Notes under the pieces: model-generated | Seen by the model: only the letters and a program-made list of their open reading frames with translations | Databases searched by the model: none | Told to the model about the DNA's origin: nothing | Part shown: positions 31,025 to 41,255 of the stretch, piece after piece | Position numbering within the stretch: the first letter of the stretch is position 1 | Layout: each line of letters starts with the position of its first letter | Translations under genes and position numbers: made by a program | From: Pseudomonas alkylphenolica | Lineage (GTDB): Bacteria > Pseudomonadota > Gammaproteobacteria > Pseudomonadales > Pseudomonadaceae | DNA length: 64,000 bases | Direction of reading: 5' to 3' | Assembly (NCBI RefSeq): GCF_000746525.1 | Contig: NZ_CP009048.1 | Span: 1,791,501 to 1,855,500, forward strand

Positions 31025-32419
31025 ATGGCTGTCTACAACTACGACGTAGTGGTGCTGGGTTCCGGCCCCGCAGGAGAAGGGGCGGCAATGAATGCTGCCA
31101 AAGCAGGACGCAAGGTGGCGATGGTCGATAGCCGTCGCCAGGTCGGCGGTAACTGCACCCACCTGGGCACCATCCCGTCCAAGGCCCTGCGTCACTCGGT
31201 GCGCCAGATCATGCAGTTCAACACCAACCCGATGTTCCGGGCCATTGGTGAGCCGCGCTGGTTCTCGTTCCCGGACGTGCTTAAAAGCGCCGAGAAAGTG
31301 ATCGCCAAGCAGGTCGCTTCACGCACCGGCTACTACGCCCGCAACCGCGTCGATGTGTTTTTCGGTACCGGCAGTTTTGCCGACGAGCAGACCATTGAAG
31401 TGGTCTGCGCCAACGGCGTGGTCGAGAAACTGGTGGCCAAGCACATCATCATCGCCACCGGTTCGCGTCCGTATCGTCCGGCCGACATCGACTTCCATCA
31501 CCCGCGGATCTACGATAGCGACACCATCCTCAGCCTCGGCCACACCCCGCGCAAACTGATCGTTTACGGCGCCGGCGTCATTGGTTGCGAATACGCTTCG
31601 ATCTTCAGTGGTCTGGGTGTGCTGGTGGAGCTGGTGGACAACCGTGGCCAGTTGCTGAGCTTCCTCGACTCGGAAATCTCCCAGGCGTTGAGCTACCACT
31701 TCAGCAACAACAACATCACCGTTCGCCACAACGAAGAGTACGAGCGTGTCGAAGGCCTGGATAACGGTGTGATCCTGCACCTGAAATCGGGCAAGAAGAT
31801 CAAGGCCGATGCCTTGCTCTGGTGCAACGGCCGTACCGGCAACACCGACAAGCTGGGTCTGGAAAACATCGGCATCAAGGTCAACAGCCGTGGCCAGATC
31901 GAAGTCGATGAGAACTACCGCACCCACGTGCCGAACATCTACGGTGCCGGTGACGTGATCGGTTGGCCGAGCCTGGCCAGTGCTGCACACGACCAGGGGC
32001 GCTCGGCCGCTGGCAGCATCGTCGACAATGGCAGCTGGCGCTTCGTCAACGATGTGCCGACCGGTATCTACACCATTCCGGAGATCAGCTCGATCGGCAA
32101 GAACGAGCAGGAACTGACCCAGGCCAAGGTACCTTACGAAGTCGGCAAGGCTTTCTTCAAAGGCATGGCGCGGGCGCAGATCGCCGGTGAGCCGCAAGGC
32201 ATGCTGAAGATCCTGTTCCACCGCGAGACCCTGGAAATCCTCGGCGTGCACTGCTTCGGTTATCAGGCGTCGGAGATTGTCCACATCGGTCAGGCGATCA
32301 TGGATCAGCCGGGTGAGCGCAACACCCTGAAGTACTTCGTCAACACCACCTTCAACTACCCGACCATGGCCGAAGCCTATCGGGTAGCGGCCTACGACGG
32401 CCTCAACCGGCTTTTTTGA
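31025..32419 (+). CDS. sthA: Soluble pyridine nucleotide transhydrogenase
   Basis: A 464-residue flavoprotein of the disulfide-reductase fold. The FAD-binding start is [16 protein letters not shown]; the redox-disulfide position reads [15 protein letters not shown], with the second Cys replaced by Thr, as is characteristic of SthA. The NAD(P)-binding site is [15 protein letters not shown]. It moves hydride between NADPH and NAD+ in the cytoplasm. The start follows GAAGGAG, and it converges on ugpQ. Confidence 0.96.
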   Translation: MAVYNYDVVVLGSGPAGEGAAMNAAKAGRKVAMVDSRRQVGGNCTHLGTIPSKALRHSVRQIMQFNTNPMFRAIGEPRWFSFPDVLKSAEKVIAKQVASRTGYYARNRVDVFFGTGSFADEQTIEVVCANGVVEKLVAKHIIIATGSRPYRPADIDFHHPRIYDSDTILSLGHTPRKLIVYGAGVIGCEYASIFSGLGVLVELVDNRGQLLSFLDSEISQALSYHFSNNNITVRHNEEYERVEGLDNGVILHLKSGKKIKADALLWCNGRTGNTDKLGLENIGIKVNSRGQIEVDENYRTHVPNIYGAGDVIGWPSLASAAHDQGRSAAGSIVDNGSWRFVNDVPTGIYTIPEISSIGKNEQELTQAKVPYEVGKAFFKGMARAQIAGEPQGMLKILFHRETLEILGVHCFGYQASEIVHIGQAIMDQPGERNTLKYFVNTTFNYPTMAEAYRVAAYDGLNRLF

Positions 32420-32461
32420 GCGGCTCCGGCCGGTGGCCTGAGCCGGCCGGGGAGACCGATT

Positions 32462-33184
32462 TCAGCGATTCTCGAGGGTGGCGCTGGCCAAACCGGGAAA
32501 GTCTGTAATCAGGCTGTCTACGCCGAAGTCGGCGAGCCTGCGCATCAGCGCCGGCTCGTTGACTGTCCACACCGACACGTGCAAACCCTGGCGCTGGGCC
32601 TTGATCAGGCGCTCAGGGGTGCACAGTGTCCAGTTCAACGCCAGCAAGTTGCAGTCATAGTTCTGGGCGACCTTCAGCGGGTCGAGCCAGGCGTACTCGG
32701 CGACCAGTCCGCGAGAAATATCCGGCGTCAATTCAAGGGCCGCACCCAGCACTTCCCGAGAACTTGAGGTGATGGTGATTTTGTCGAGCAGGCCGTACTG
32801 CTGGGCCATTTCGCGAATGGCCAGCACCGTGGTCACCGCACGGGTGCGCGAGGCACTCTTGACCTCCAGCTGCCAGTGCTCGAAGTCGCATTTTTCGAAC
32901 AGCTCTTCAAGCCGTGGAATGGGGCAGGGCGATACCCAGCCCGGACCACCTTCGCGTGCATCGTAAGTCACCAGGTTCGCCGCTTCGTGCTCGACCACCT
33001 TGCCGCGTCGGCCGGTGGTGCGCTTGAGGCTCGGGTCGTGAATGACCATCAGTTCGTTGTCAGCCGACAGGTGCAGGTCCAGTTCGCAGCGGCGCACGCC
33101 GTGCTTGAGACACTGCTGGAAGCTGGTCAGGGTGTTTTCGGGGGCTTCGCCCTTGGCGCCACGGTGGCCGTAAATCTGGGTCAC
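32462..33184 (-). CDS. ugpQ: Glycerophosphodiester phosphodiesterase
   Basis: A 240-residue GDPD TIM-barrel enzyme without signal peptide. The motifs are HRGAKGEAPENTLTSF (catalytic His and metal-binding Glu), ELDLHLSADNELMVIHD (second His) and QLEVK. It hydrolyses glycerophosphodiesters to glycerol-3-phosphate and an alcohol in the cytoplasm, as UgpQ does. It is upstream of the PilZ-like gene on neither strand's operon: the PilZ-like gene lies 27 nt upstream on the same strand, so the two may be co-transcribed. Confidence 0.92.
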   Translation of the reverse strand: MTQIYGHRGAKGEAPENTLTSFQQCLKHGVRRCELDLHLSADNELMVIHDPSLKRTTGRRGKVVEHEAANLVTYDAREGGPGWVSPCPIPRLEELFEKCDFEHWQLEVKSASRTRAVTTVLAIREMAQQYGLLDKITITSSSREVLGAALELTPDISRGLVAEYAWLDPLKVAQNYDCNLLALNWTLCTPERLIKAQRQGLHVSVWTVNEPALMRRLADFGVDSLITDFPGLASATLENR

Positions 33185-33211
33185 GTTTGTTCCTTCAAGA
33201 AAGGGTGAGAC

Positions 33212-33799
33212 TCAAGAAGCGCTCGGGGCGTTCTGTTCCAGTGCCTGACGTCGTTGTTGTGCCTGTCGTTGCAGGATGTAGCGAGCCAGCAGCTGGCGTT
33301 GGGCGTCGGTCATGTCGACGAACTCGGTACCGATTTCGTACAGGCCGTCAGGCTGCTGATCGCAGTGGGTGACTCTGGCGCGCAGCAGCAAACCCAAGGC
33401 TTGTGGCATCAATACCATCTTCACCGCGACGCGGCTGCCAGCGGCAAGTGCTTGGGCCTGGTTGAACTCGATACCGCCTTCGGACAGCACTACCGCTTGT
33501 GGCGCGCTGAGCTGCCCGAGCAGTGTCTGCGCAACCACAGCGCTGAGCAGGTCGATACGTTTGTTCTGCGCCTTGAGAAAGGCGGCCAGGGTGCGATCCT
33601 TGTCGCTGAGCTGGCGCAGCAGGTGCTGGGACTCGAATTCGCTCAGGTGCAGTTCGCTGAGCAGGTTGAAGAGTGGTGAATCATCTTGCAACAAGTCTGG
33701 GCCAAGGGCTTCAGTAGCACTCAGCTGGCTAATTTCCAGTGCGATCCTATCGTCGATACGGTAGTATTCGCGGCGATCTTCTTCATCTAATGTCGACAT
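33212..33799 (-). CDS. PilZ-like domain protein
   Basis: A 195-residue protein. The start RREYYRIDD resembles the R-x3-R arm of PilZ domains, and LSEGGIEF matches the S-x-x-G part of the second motif. The usual Asp/Asn before it is replaced by Val, so binding of cyclic di-GMP may be weak or lost. The middle (about 45-90) is a helical insert. Most likely it is a cytoplasmic signalling or adaptor protein. It lies divergent from lolC. Confidence 0.68.
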   Translation of the reverse strand: MSTLDEEDRREYYRIDDRIALEISQLSATEALGPDLLQDDSPLFNLLSELHLSEFESQHLLRQLSDKDRTLAAFLKAQNKRIDLLSAVVAQTLLGQLSAPQAVVLSEGGIEFNQAQALAAGSRVAVKMVLMPQALGLLLRARVTHCDQQPDGLYEIGTEFVDMTDAQRQLLARYILQRQAQQRRQALEQNAPSAS

Positions 33800-33893
33800 G
33801 GCGAACCCATGGTAGCGGCGGTGGTCTGAGTGTAAAGCTGCTATTCAACGCCCGCCACAAGGACGTTCCTCTTTCATCCGAACAAGCCCCGAC

Positions 33894-35144
33894 ATGTTCA
33901 GACCTCTCTTCGTATTCATCGGCACGCGTTACACCCGTGCCAAGCGTCGCAACCACTTCGTCTCGTTCATTTCCCTGACCTCGATGATCGGCCTCGCCCT
34001 GGGCGTGGTGGTGATGATCGTGGTGTTGTCGGTCATGAACGGTTTCGATCACGAGATGCGCACCCGGGTATTGGGCATGGTGCCCCATGCCACCCTGGAA
34101 AGCGGACAGCCGATCAGCGACTGGCCCACCCTTGCCAAGCAAGTAAAGCAGAACCCGCAGGTTGTGGCGGTGGCCCCCTTTACCCAGATGCAGGGCCTGC
34201 TGACCCATGACGGCAAGGTGCAGAAGGTGCTGCTCAACGGCATCGATCCGGCCCAGGAGCGGCAAGTCTCGATCATCGACAACTTCATTCGTGAAGGTAA
34301 GCTCGACGCCCTGGCGCCGGGTGAGTTCGGCATCATGATCGGTGACAAGGCGGCGGCCAAGCTGGGTGTCGGTATCGGCGACAAGCTGACTTTCGTCGCC
34401 CCGGAGGTCACCGTGACCCCCGCCGGCATGTTCCCGCGCATGAAGCGCTTTACCGTGGTCGGCATCTTCCATGTCGGCGCCGGTGAAATCGACGGCTACC
34501 TGGGGCTTACCAACCTGTCGGACCTGTCGCGTCTGCACCGCTGGAAAGCCGACCAGGTCCAGGGCCTGCGCCTGAAGTTCGATGACCTGTTCCAGGCACC
34601 GCGCACCGCCTGGGATATCGCCCAGAACCTGGGTGATCGCGAGTTCTATGCCCGCGACTGGACCCGCACCCATGGCAACCTGTACCAGGCGATCCGTATG
34701 GAGAAGGCGATGATCGGCCTGCTGTTGCTGCTGATCGTGGCGGTGGCGGCGTTCAACATCATTTCCACCCTGGTGATGGTGGTCAACGACAAGAAGGGCG
34801 ATATCGCCATCTTGCGTACCCTGGGTTCGACCCCGGGGCAGATCATGGCCATCTTCATGGTCCAGGGTACCGTAATCGGCGTGGTCGGTACCTTGATCGG
34901 CGGGGTGGTCGGCATCGCTGCGGCGCTGAATGTCAGCGCGGCAATCGCCGGGCTCGAGCGCCTGATCGGACACAAGTTCCTCAATGCCGACGTCTACTTC
35001 ATCGACTACCTGCCGTCCCAGGTCATGGCCGAAGATGTGTGGATGGTCTGCGGTGCGGCATTGGTCCTGAGTTTCCTCGCCACCCTGTATCCGGCCTGGC
35101 GTGCGGCACGCACCCAGCCTGCGGAGGCGCTACGTTATGAGTGA
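33894..35144 (+). CDS. lolC: Lipoprotein-release ABC permease LolC
   Basis: A 416-residue inner-membrane protein with the LolC/LolE topology: one N-terminal transmembrane helix (after [21 protein letters not shown]), a large periplasmic MacB-like domain, and three C-terminal helices. The LolCDE complex extracts outer-membrane lipoproteins from the inner membrane and hands them to LolA. Its TGA overlaps the lolD start (ATGAGTGA). It is first in lolC-lolD-lolE. Confidence 0.93.
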   Translation: MFRPLFVFIGTRYTRAKRRNHFVSFISLTSMIGLALGVVVMIVVLSVMNGFDHEMRTRVLGMVPHATLESGQPISDWPTLAKQVKQNPQVVAVAPFTQMQGLLTHDGKVQKVLLNGIDPAQERQVSIIDNFIREGKLDALAPGEFGIMIGDKAAAKLGVGIGDKLTFVAPEVTVTPAGMFPRMKRFTVVGIFHVGAGEIDGYLGLTNLSDLSRLHRWKADQVQGLRLKFDDLFQAPRTAWDIAQNLGDREFYARDWTRTHGNLYQAIRMEKAMIGLLLLLIVAVAAFNIISTLVMVVNDKKGDIAILRTLGSTPGQIMAIFMVQGTVIGVVGTLIGGVVGIAAALNVSAAIAGLERLIGHKFLNADVYFIDYLPSQVMAEDVWMVCGAALVLSFLATLYPAWRAARTQPAEALRYE

Positions 35145-35835
35145 GTTGGGCATGAGTAATAAAGCAGTGCTGAGTTGCCGCAACCTGGGCAAGTCCTACG
35201 AGGAAGGCCCGGAGAAGGTTCAGGTGTTGTCCGGTCTGCAACTGGAGCTGCACCCCGGTGAGCGGGTGGCCATTGTCGGCAGTTCGGGTTCAGGCAAGAG
35301 TACCTTGCTCAACCTGCTGGGCGGTCTCGACACCCCGACCGAGGGCAGCGTCTGGCTGGCCGGTGAAGAGCTGTCGGCCCTCGGTGAGCGTGCGCGTGGC
35401 CTGCTGCGCAACCGCGCGCTGGGCTTCGTCTACCAGTTCCATCACCTGCTTCCGGAGTTCACCGCGCTGGAGAACGTGTGCATGCCGTTGCTGATTGGCC
35501 GCACCGCCATCCCCGAAGCGCGCGAGCGCGCCGAAGCGTTGCTCAAGCGCGTCGGTCTGGGCCACCGCCTGAGTCACAAACCGGCCGAGCTGTCCGGTGG
35601 TGAGCGCCAGCGGGTAGCGATTGCCCGCGCCCTGGTCAACCGTCCGGGGCTGGTGATGCTCGATGAGCCGACCGGCAACCTCGACCACCACACCGCCCAA
35701 GGTATCCAGGACCTGATGCAGGAGCTGAGCAGCTCGTCGCAGACAGCCTTCCTGGTGGTCACCCACGACCTCAACCTGGCGCGGCAGATGGACCGTGTGC
35801 TGCGCCTGGACGACGGTCACCTGGTACCGATCTGA
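35137..35835 (+). CDS. lolD: Lipoprotein-release ABC ATPase LolD
   Basis: A 232-residue ATPase. Walker A is [17 protein letters not shown], the Q-loop region [14 protein letters not shown], the signature [15 protein letters not shown] and Walker [13 protein letters not shown]. It powers the LolC/LolE permeases. The ATG at 35137 overlaps the lolC end by 8 nt; a second ATG at 35152 is possible. Translational coupling with lolC is likely. Confidence 0.95.
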   Translation: MSELGMSNKAVLSCRNLGKSYEEGPEKVQVLSGLQLELHPGERVAIVGSSGSGKSTLLNLLGGLDTPTEGSVWLAGEELSALGERARGLLRNRALGFVYQFHHLLPEFTALENVCMPLLIGRTAIPEARERAEALLKRVGLGHRLSHKPAELSGGERQRVAIARALVNRPGLVMLDEPTGNLDHHTAQGIQDLMQELSSSSQTAFLVVTHDLNLARQMDRVLRLDDGHLVPI

Positions 35836-35907
35836 CCTGGCCGTGCAGCGTGCCCGCACACTTAGGCGGGCACCGTGTTTCTTTTCTTTACCTGGGTGCT
35901 TCCGTTC

Positions 35908-37152
35908 ATGTTCAGACCCTTGTCTATTTTCATCGGCGCGCGCTACACCCGCGCCAAGCGCCGCAACCATTTTATCTCGTTCATTTCCATGACCTCGATG
36001 ATCGGCCTGTCCCTGGGTGTGCTGGCGATGATCGTGGTGTTGTCGGTGATGAACGGTTTTCAGCGCGAAATGAGTGCGCGGATCCTCGGCATGGTGCCGC
36101 ATGCCAGCATTCTCGGTGTGCAGCCATTGGCTGACTGGCGCCCGGCGGCCGATGCCGCGCTGAAAAACCCGCAAGTGCTTGCTGTCGCGCCGTTGACCGA
36201 GATGGAGGGCATGCTCTCCTACAAGGGGGCGATGCAGCCGATCCAGGTCAGCGGTATCGATCCGGCCGAGGAGGGCAAGGTCTCGATCGTTGCCCAGCAC
36301 ATTGTCCAGGGCAGCCTGCAGGCGCTGGAACCGGGCGAATACGGGGTAGTGATCGGCGAGATCAGCGCCCGGCGTTTTCGTTTGAATGTCGGTGACAAGC
36401 TGACCCTGATCGTGCCGGAAGTGAGCAGTGCTCCAGGTGGCATCACGCCGCGGATGCAGCGTCTGAATGTGGTCGGGGTGTTCAAGGTGGGGGCCGAGCT
36501 GGATGGCTCCATGGCCTACATCCATATGGCCGATGCAGCACAAATGCAGCGCTGGCAGCCGGGTCAGGTGCAGGGCGTGCGGCTCAAGCTCAAGGACCTG
36601 TACGCCGCGCCGCAGGTGTCCAAGGCCATCGCCGCAAGCCTGGGCGAGCAGTACCGTGCCGATGACTGGTCGCATACTCAGGGCAGCCTGTTCAGTGCCA
36701 TGAAGATGGAAAAGACCATGATCGGCCTGTTGCTGCTGATGATCATCGCCGTGGCGGCGTTCAACATCATTGCCACGCTGATCATGGTGGTCAATGACAA
36801 GGGCGCGGACATCGCCATCCTGCGCACCATTGGCGCAACCCCGGCGCAGATCATGGGCACTTTCATGGTTCAGGGCACATTGATCGGGATTGTCGGCACC
36901 TTGATCGGTGGCGTGCTCGGGGTGGTTGCCGCACTCAATGTCAGCCAGATCGTCGGCTGGCTGGAGCGGGTCAGCGGGCAACACATCTTTACCTCTGATG
37001 TGTACTTCATCAGCAGTCTGCCGTCGGAACTGCAATGGGGCGATGTGGCGCTGATCTGCAGTGCTGGCCTGGTGATGAGTTTTCTGGCGACCTTGTACCC
37101 GGCTTATCGGGCTTCGCAGGTTGAGCCGGCGTACGCGTTGCGTTACGAGTGA
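35908..37152 (+). CDS. lolE: Second lipoprotein-release permease (LolC/LolE type)
   Basis: A 414-residue protein with the same topology as the first permease, and nearly identical N- and C-terminal helices ([36 protein letters not shown]). The start MFRPLSIFIG mirrors the lolC start [10 protein letters not shown] and is preferred to an upstream in-frame ATG at 35875. The two permeases presumably form a heterodimer with LolD. Whether it should be named lolE or a second lolC depends on phylogeny. Confidence 0.88.
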   Translation: MFRPLSIFIGARYTRAKRRNHFISFISMTSMIGLSLGVLAMIVVLSVMNGFQREMSARILGMVPHASILGVQPLADWRPAADAALKNPQVLAVAPLTEMEGMLSYKGAMQPIQVSGIDPAEEGKVSIVAQHIVQGSLQALEPGEYGVVIGEISARRFRLNVGDKLTLIVPEVSSAPGGITPRMQRLNVVGVFKVGAELDGSMAYIHMADAAQMQRWQPGQVQGVRLKLKDLYAAPQVSKAIAASLGEQYRADDWSHTQGSLFSAMKMEKTMIGLLLLMIIAVAAFNIIATLIMVVNDKGADIAILRTIGATPAQIMGTFMVQGTLIGIVGTLIGGVLGVVAALNVSQIVGWLERVSGQHIFTSDVYFISSLPSELQWGDVALICSAGLVMSFLATLYPAYRASQVEPAYALRYE

Positions 37153-37157
37153 TAGCT

Positions 37158-37206
37158 ATCGCGGGGCAAGCCCGCTCCCACGGTGGGAGCGGGCTTGCCC
37201 CGCGAT
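37158..37206. repeat. REP palindrome with almost no loop
   Basis: Two 24-nt arms (37158-37181 and 37183-37206) separated by one base, which makes a near-perfect 49-bp palindrome. It lies 5 nt after the second permease stop and 5 nt before the convergent cinS stop. Confidence 0.92.
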
Positions 37207-37211
37207 CAGTT

Positions 37212-38567
37212 TTAAACCGCTGGCAAGTCAATCACAAACCGCGTCCAGCCCGCCGCCGACTCGGCACGAATACTCCCGCCATGGGCCTGGACAATCGAAC
37301 GGGTAATCGCCAGGCCCAGCCCCGCATGCTCGCTACTGCCTTCGCGCCGCGCCGGATCGGCCCGGTAAAAACGGTCGAACAGACGCGGTAGCAATGCCGG
37401 GTCTATGGGCTCGCCAGTATTTGCCACCTGCAGGCTCACCTGGTCATTCCCCACCTCGATACTCAAGCGAATCTCGCCCTGTGCCGGGGTAAAGCGCAAG
37501 GCGTTATCCAGCAGGTTGGACAGCGCCCGGCGCAGCATGTGTCGGTCACCTTCCAGGCTGGCCTGGCCTTCGCGGTGCAAAGTAATACCGGTTTCTTCGG
37601 CCAGCGGGGCGTAGTACTCCAGCAAGGCATCGGCCTCATCAGACAGGGCAAGCCGCTGGCGGCTGGGCATCAACAGGCCGTGGTCGGCCTTGGCCAGATA
37701 GAGCATGTCGTTGACCAGTTGTGCCATCCACTGCAGTTCTTCTAGGTTGCTGTGCAAGGCCTCGCGGTATTCGTCCAGGTCGCGTGGGCGGGTGAGGGTG
37801 ACCTGGGTGTGCGTCAGCAGGTTCGACAATGGCGTGCGCAATTCGTGGGCGATATCGGCAGAGAACGCCGACAAACGCTGAAAGGCATCATCCAGACGTT
37901 CCAGCATGGCGTTGACGGTCTGTGCCAGTTCGGCCAGTTCAACCGGCATCTGGTTTTCAGGCAGGCGCGTGGTCAGCGAGCGCGCCGATACCTGTGAGGC
38001 AACCTCGCCCATGCGCCGCAATGGCCGCAGGCCGCTGCGCGCAGCCCAGGCGCCGAGCAGGGCGGTGGCCAGGGCGGAGAGGCCGACGGTCAGCCAGATC
38101 AGTTGCTGCATGCGCTGCAGGAAGTGCTGGTGGTGGGTGATGTCGAGAAACAGTGTCAGTTGCGCCGACTGTGGGTCGCCATGCTGCAGATTGACGCACA
38201 GGCTGCGGTAGTCGCTACTGGTGCTGTGCACGGTGCTGATCCCGGGCACCTGAGGCGATTCGGGCAGGTTGGTCTGGCTGTCGAACCATACCTGGCCATC
38301 GCTGCCCCGTACGCGTACCGCGAGGTCAGTCTGATGGCTCAATTCGGTTTGCAGGGCCGGCAGGCGCGTAGCCAGGCTGGCCGGGTCGTGGACGCCTTCA
38401 AGCATCTGGCGCAACACCGACAGCCGACTCTCCAGCAGTTGCTGGTCGAGCTCGATGAAATGGCGTTCGCTGGCGCGGCTGAATAGCAGGCCGGCAGTCA
38501 ACGATACCGCGGCCGTGCAAGCAGCAAACAACAGCGCCAGACGGCCACCCAGGGACAATCGGCGCAT
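37212..38567 (-). CDS. cinS: Heavy-metal sensor histidine kinase, CinS-like
   Basis: A 451-residue kinase: an N-terminal membrane helix (LALLFAACTAAVSLTAGLLF), a periplasmic sensor of about 135 residues, a second helix (LIWLTVGLSALATALLGAWA), then HAMP, HisKA (AHELRTPLSNLL) and HATPase_c. This is the heavy-metal (CusS/IrlS) layout. With cinR and the downstream divergent cupredoxin and queF genes, the block matches the P. putida cin copper/silver locus. The start overlaps the cinR stop (TGATG). Confidence 0.88.
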   Translation of the reverse strand: MRRLSLGGRLALLFAACTAAVSLTAGLLFSRASERHFIELDQQLLESRLSVLRQMLEGVHDPASLATRLPALQTELSHQTDLAVRVRGSDGQVWFDSQTNLPESPQVPGISTVHSTSSDYRSLCVNLQHGDPQSAQLTLFLDITHHQHFLQRMQQLIWLTVGLSALATALLGAWAARSGLRPLRRMGEVASQVSARSLTTRLPENQMPVELAELAQTVNAMLERLDDAFQRLSAFSADIAHELRTPLSNLLTHTQVTLTRPRDLDEYREALHSNLEELQWMAQLVNDMLYLAKADHGLLMPSRQRLALSDEADALLEYYAPLAEETGITLHREGQASLEGDRHMLRRALSNLLDNALRFTPAQGEIRLSIEVGNDQVSLQVANTGEPIDPALLPRLFDRFYRADPARREGSSEHAGLGLAITRSIVQAHGGSIRAESAAGWTRFVIDLPAV

Positions 38568-39247
38568 CAGGCAAGCCGCTCTTCAAGCACGTAACCCATG
38601 CCGCGCACGGTATGGATCAGCTTGCGCTCGTGGTTGTCATCGATTTTCAGGCGCAGGCGGCGGATCGCCACTTCGATGACGTTGGTGTCGCTGTCGAAAT
38701 TCATGTCCCAGACCTGAGAGGCAATCAGCGACTTGGGCAGCACCTCGCCTTGACGGCGCAGCAGCAGTTCGAGCAGGGCAAACTCCTTGGCGGTCAGGTC
38801 GATGCGCTGGCCGTTGCGCTCGACCCGGCGACGGATCAGGTCCAGGCGCAGGTCGGCAAGGCCCAGGCTGGTTTCCTGGGTCGGGCTGCTGCCGCGGCGC
38901 AGCAGGCTGCGCACCCGTGCCAGCAACTCGGAGAAGGCAAACGGCTTGACCAGGTAATCATCGGCGCCCAGCTCCAGGCCATGCACGCGGTCTTCCACGG
39001 CATCGCGGGCGGTGAGGAACAGCACCGGCACCTCACTGCCAGCTGCGCGTACGGCCTGGAGAATCTGCCAGCCATCGCGGCCGGGCAGCATCACATCGAG
39101 GATCAGCAGGTCGTAGTCGCCGGTCAGGGCCAGGTGCTGGCCGGTATTGCCGTCGGCGGCCAGCTCCGTGGCAAAGCCTGCTTCACTGAGGCCCTGGCTC
39201 AAGTACTGGCCGGTCTTGGTCTGGTCTTCGACGATCAACAGTTTCAT
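38567..39247 (-). CDS. cinR: OmpR-family response regulator, CinR-like
   Basis: A 226-residue regulator: a receiver domain ([10 protein letters not shown], phospho-acceptor in [13 protein letters not shown], Lys in [10 protein letters not shown]) and an OmpR-type winged helix ([44 protein letters not shown]). The sequence fits heavy-metal regulators of the CopR/CusR type. Its likely target is the divergent cupredoxin promoter, where a CopR-type box is present. Confidence 0.9.
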   Translation of the reverse strand: MKLLIVEDQTKTGQYLSQGLSEAGFATELAADGNTGQHLALTGDYDLLILDVMLPGRDGWQILQAVRAAGSEVPVLFLTARDAVEDRVHGLELGADDYLVKPFAFSELLARVRSLLRRGSSPTQETSLGLADLRLDLIRRRVERNGQRIDLTAKEFALLELLLRRQGEVLPKSLIASQVWDMNFDSDTNVIEVAIRRLRLKIDDNHERKLIHTVRGMGYVLEERLA

Positions 39248-39313
39248 CAGGGGGGGCTCATGGATATGGGTTGCCGGCTGGTTATACCGCGCCGGAGGGG
39301 CCAGGTGGCCAAG

Positions 39314-39340
39314 CTGACAAAGTTGTAATGTTTTTGTCAG
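39314..39340 (+). promoter_or_regulatory. Copper-responsive operator (cop box) and inverted repeat
   Basis: CTGACA-AAGTT-GTAAT (39314-39329) matches the CopR-type box CTGACA-N5-GTAAT of pseudomonads. It is also embedded in an 8-bp inverted repeat CTGACAAA/TTTGTCAG (39314-39321 and 39333-39340). It lies between divergent cinR and the cupredoxin gene and so can control either or both. Confidence 0.75.
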
Positions 39341-39405
39341 GTAGCTGCCAGCGCCGGTTTTCTACAGTGAAGCCTGATTCGTCGCAACCCTGGAGTGGGC
39401 CTGAT

Positions 39406-39900
39406 ATGAAACACCTTTTTTTCGCTGGCGCCCTGGCGCTGTTCAGTCTGCCTGCACTGGCTTCTCCTGCGAATTCATTTGCCTTTGGCGCGCCTGCAGC
39501 GGCTGCCAAGGCTGATCGTACCGTGGAGATCGTCATGGGCGACATGTACTACGCGCCACGCAGCTTGCAGGTCAAGGCCGGGGAAACCGTACGCTTCGTG
39601 CTGATCAACAAGGGCGCGGTGGCGCATGAGTTCAGCCTCGGCGACGCGGCCATGCATGCCAAGCATCAGAAGGAAATGATCGCCATGCAGGGGCAGATGG
39701 ACCACGCGGCCATGGGCCACGGCAGCATGCAGCACGGTGCAATGATGAAACATGACGACCCCAATACGGTGATGGTTGCCCCCGGCAAGCGTGCCGAGCT
39801 GACCTGGACCTTCACTCAGACCACCCCCATCGAGTTCGCCTGCAATGTGCCGGGCCACTATCAGGCGGGTATGGTTGGGGAGCTGATCATCGGCCAATAA
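39406..39900 (+). CDS. cinA: Periplasmic cupredoxin with Met/His-rich loop (CinA-like)
   Basis: A 164-residue secreted protein. The signal peptide MKHLFFAGALALFSLPALA is followed by a plastocyanin/azurin-like domain. Type-1 copper ligands are visible: His in AHEF and the C-terminal Cys-x4-His-x4-Met (CNVPGHYQAGM). Between the strands is a loop with many Met and His (AMGHGSMQHGAMMKH), suited to bind extra copper or silver. The arrangement with queF and cinRS matches cinA of P. putida. It is likely induced by metal through the operator upstream. Confidence 0.88.
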   Translation: MKHLFFAGALALFSLPALASPANSFAFGAPAAAAKADRTVEIVMGDMYYAPRSLQVKAGETVRFVLINKGAVAHEFSLGDAAMHAKHQKEMIAMQGQMDHAAMGHGSMQHGAMMKHDDPNTVMVAPGKRAELTWTFTQTTPIEFACNVPGHYQAGMVGELIIGQ

Positions 39901-39967
39901 CAGCCGATTCCCCTTTGCATGGCACAAACCGATAAACTAGGCACATTTCGTCCTTCAGGTTTGAGTC

Positions 39968-40798
39968 ATGCATCCCGCCGCCGAACATTCCCCGCTGGGC
40001 AAGTCCAGCGAATACATCGCCACTTACACGCCATCGCTGCTGTTCCCGATTCCTCGCGCAGCCAAATGGGCTGAGCTGGGCGTCAGTGCCGAAACGCTGC
40101 CGTGGCAAGGTGTGGATTTCTGGAACTGCTTCGAGCTGTCCTGGCTGCTGCCGTCGGGTAAGCCGGTGGTGGCGATCGGCGAGTTCGCGATTCCCGCCGA
40201 TTCGCCGAACATCATCGAGTCGAAGTCGTTCAAGCTGTACCTGAACTCCCTGAATCAGACCGTGTTCGAAACGCCGGCAGCGTTGCAGGCGTGCCTGGCA
40301 AAAGATCTCTCGGCCGCGGCCGGCAAACCGGTGGTCGTGCAGATTCGTAGTCTGGCCGAAGTCGAAGGGCAGGGCGTGGTTGCCTTGCCGGGCGTGTGCA
40401 TTGACGACCTGGACGTCAGCATCAGCAACTACGAGCAACCGCAACCGGAGTTGCTGAGCTGTGACGCCACCCGCGTCGTCGAAGAAACCTTGCACAGCCA
40501 CTTGCTCAAATCCAACTGCCCGGTCACTGGTCAACCGGATTGGGGTAGCGTTACTGTGCACTACCGTGGAGCCGCGCTGGATCACGCGAGCCTGCTGACC
40601 TACCTGATCAGCTTCCGCCAGCATGCCGATTTCCATGAGCAGTGCGTGGAGCGCATTTACCTGGACCTCAAGCGTTTGCTCAACCCTGAGTTCCTGACGG
40701 TCTATGCCCGTTATGTGCGTCGCGGCGGGCTGGATATCAACCCGTACCGCAGCACCGAAACCGTGACATTGCCGAACCTGCGCCTGGTTCGGCAGTAA
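39968..40798 (+). CDS. queF: 7-cyano-7-deazaguanine reductase QueF
   Basis: A 276-residue enzyme of the long, two-domain QueF type. The nucleophile Cys lies in [12 protein letters not shown], and the partner motif [11 protein letters not shown] binds NADPH and substrate. It reduces preQ0 to preQ1 in queuosine synthesis. It lies 67 nt downstream of the cupredoxin gene, and in P. putida the two form one copper-inducible operon (cinAQ). Why a tRNA-modification enzyme is tied to copper is not known from sequence. Confidence 0.95.
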   Translation: MHPAAEHSPLGKSSEYIATYTPSLLFPIPRAAKWAELGVSAETLPWQGVDFWNCFELSWLLPSGKPVVAIGEFAIPADSPNIIESKSFKLYLNSLNQTVFETPAALQACLAKDLSAAAGKPVVVQIRSLAEVEGQGVVALPGVCIDDLDVSISNYEQPQPELLSCDATRVVEETLHSHLLKSNCPVTGQPDWGSVTVHYRGAALDHASLLTYLISFRQHADFHEQCVERIYLDLKRLLNPEFLTVYARYVRRGGLDINPYRSTETVTLPNLRLVRQ

Positions 40799-40806
40799 TT
40801 GCAATG

Positions 40807-40861
40807 ATCGCGGGGCAAGCCCGCTCCCACAGAGCCGGTGGGAGCGGGCTTGCCCCGCGAT
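40807..40861. repeat. REP palindrome after queF
   Basis: The same 24-nt arms as at 4949, here at 40807-40830 and 40838-40861, with a 7-nt loop. It separates queF from the convergent DUF4404 gene. Confidence 0.92.
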
Positions 40862-40867
40862 GGCTAT

Positions 40868-41131
40868 TCAGATACCCATACTGTGCAAGCTTACGGCCAG
40901 GCGGCGCAAGATACCGGTCAGGCTGGGGTGGTTGGCTTCAAAGGTTTCGACGGCCAGGTTGACGCTATCGACCAGGTCGTTGTCCGGGACGGTGGCTTCC
41001 AGTTCAAGCTTGGCCTCGATTTGCCGCATCAGCTCATGCAGGTGTTCGCGCTCTTCTTCTGAAAGCGGTGGGTTTTGCTCCAGTTGCTCGCGCAGCTCGT
41101 TGAGTTGCTGTTGCAGTTCGCGGGCAGGCAT
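40868..41131 (-). CDS. DUF4404 family small protein
   Basis: An 87-residue soluble protein. The ATG at 41131 has GGGAGA upstream; an open frame continues to 41245 without a ribosome site. It opens with a charged helix (ELQQQLNELREQLEQNPPLSEEEREHL), probably a coiled coil, followed by a shorter helical pair. This is the DUF4404 pattern. Function is unknown. It ends 7 nt from the REP. Confidence 0.75.
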   Translation of the reverse strand: MPARELQQQLNELREQLEQNPPLSEEEREHLHELMRQIEAKLELEATVPDNDLVDSVNLAVETFEANHPSLTGILRRLAVSLHSMGI

Positions 41132-41255
41132 GGGTGATCTCCCTCTATGAATAGGCACAGTCATGGACCCCGGTAGCGGGTGAAAGGTCCATACCTTGTC
41201 TACTAGAGTAATCCACTGCGCAACGCTTTGCATGACCGGGATCAACGGCCCTGTG

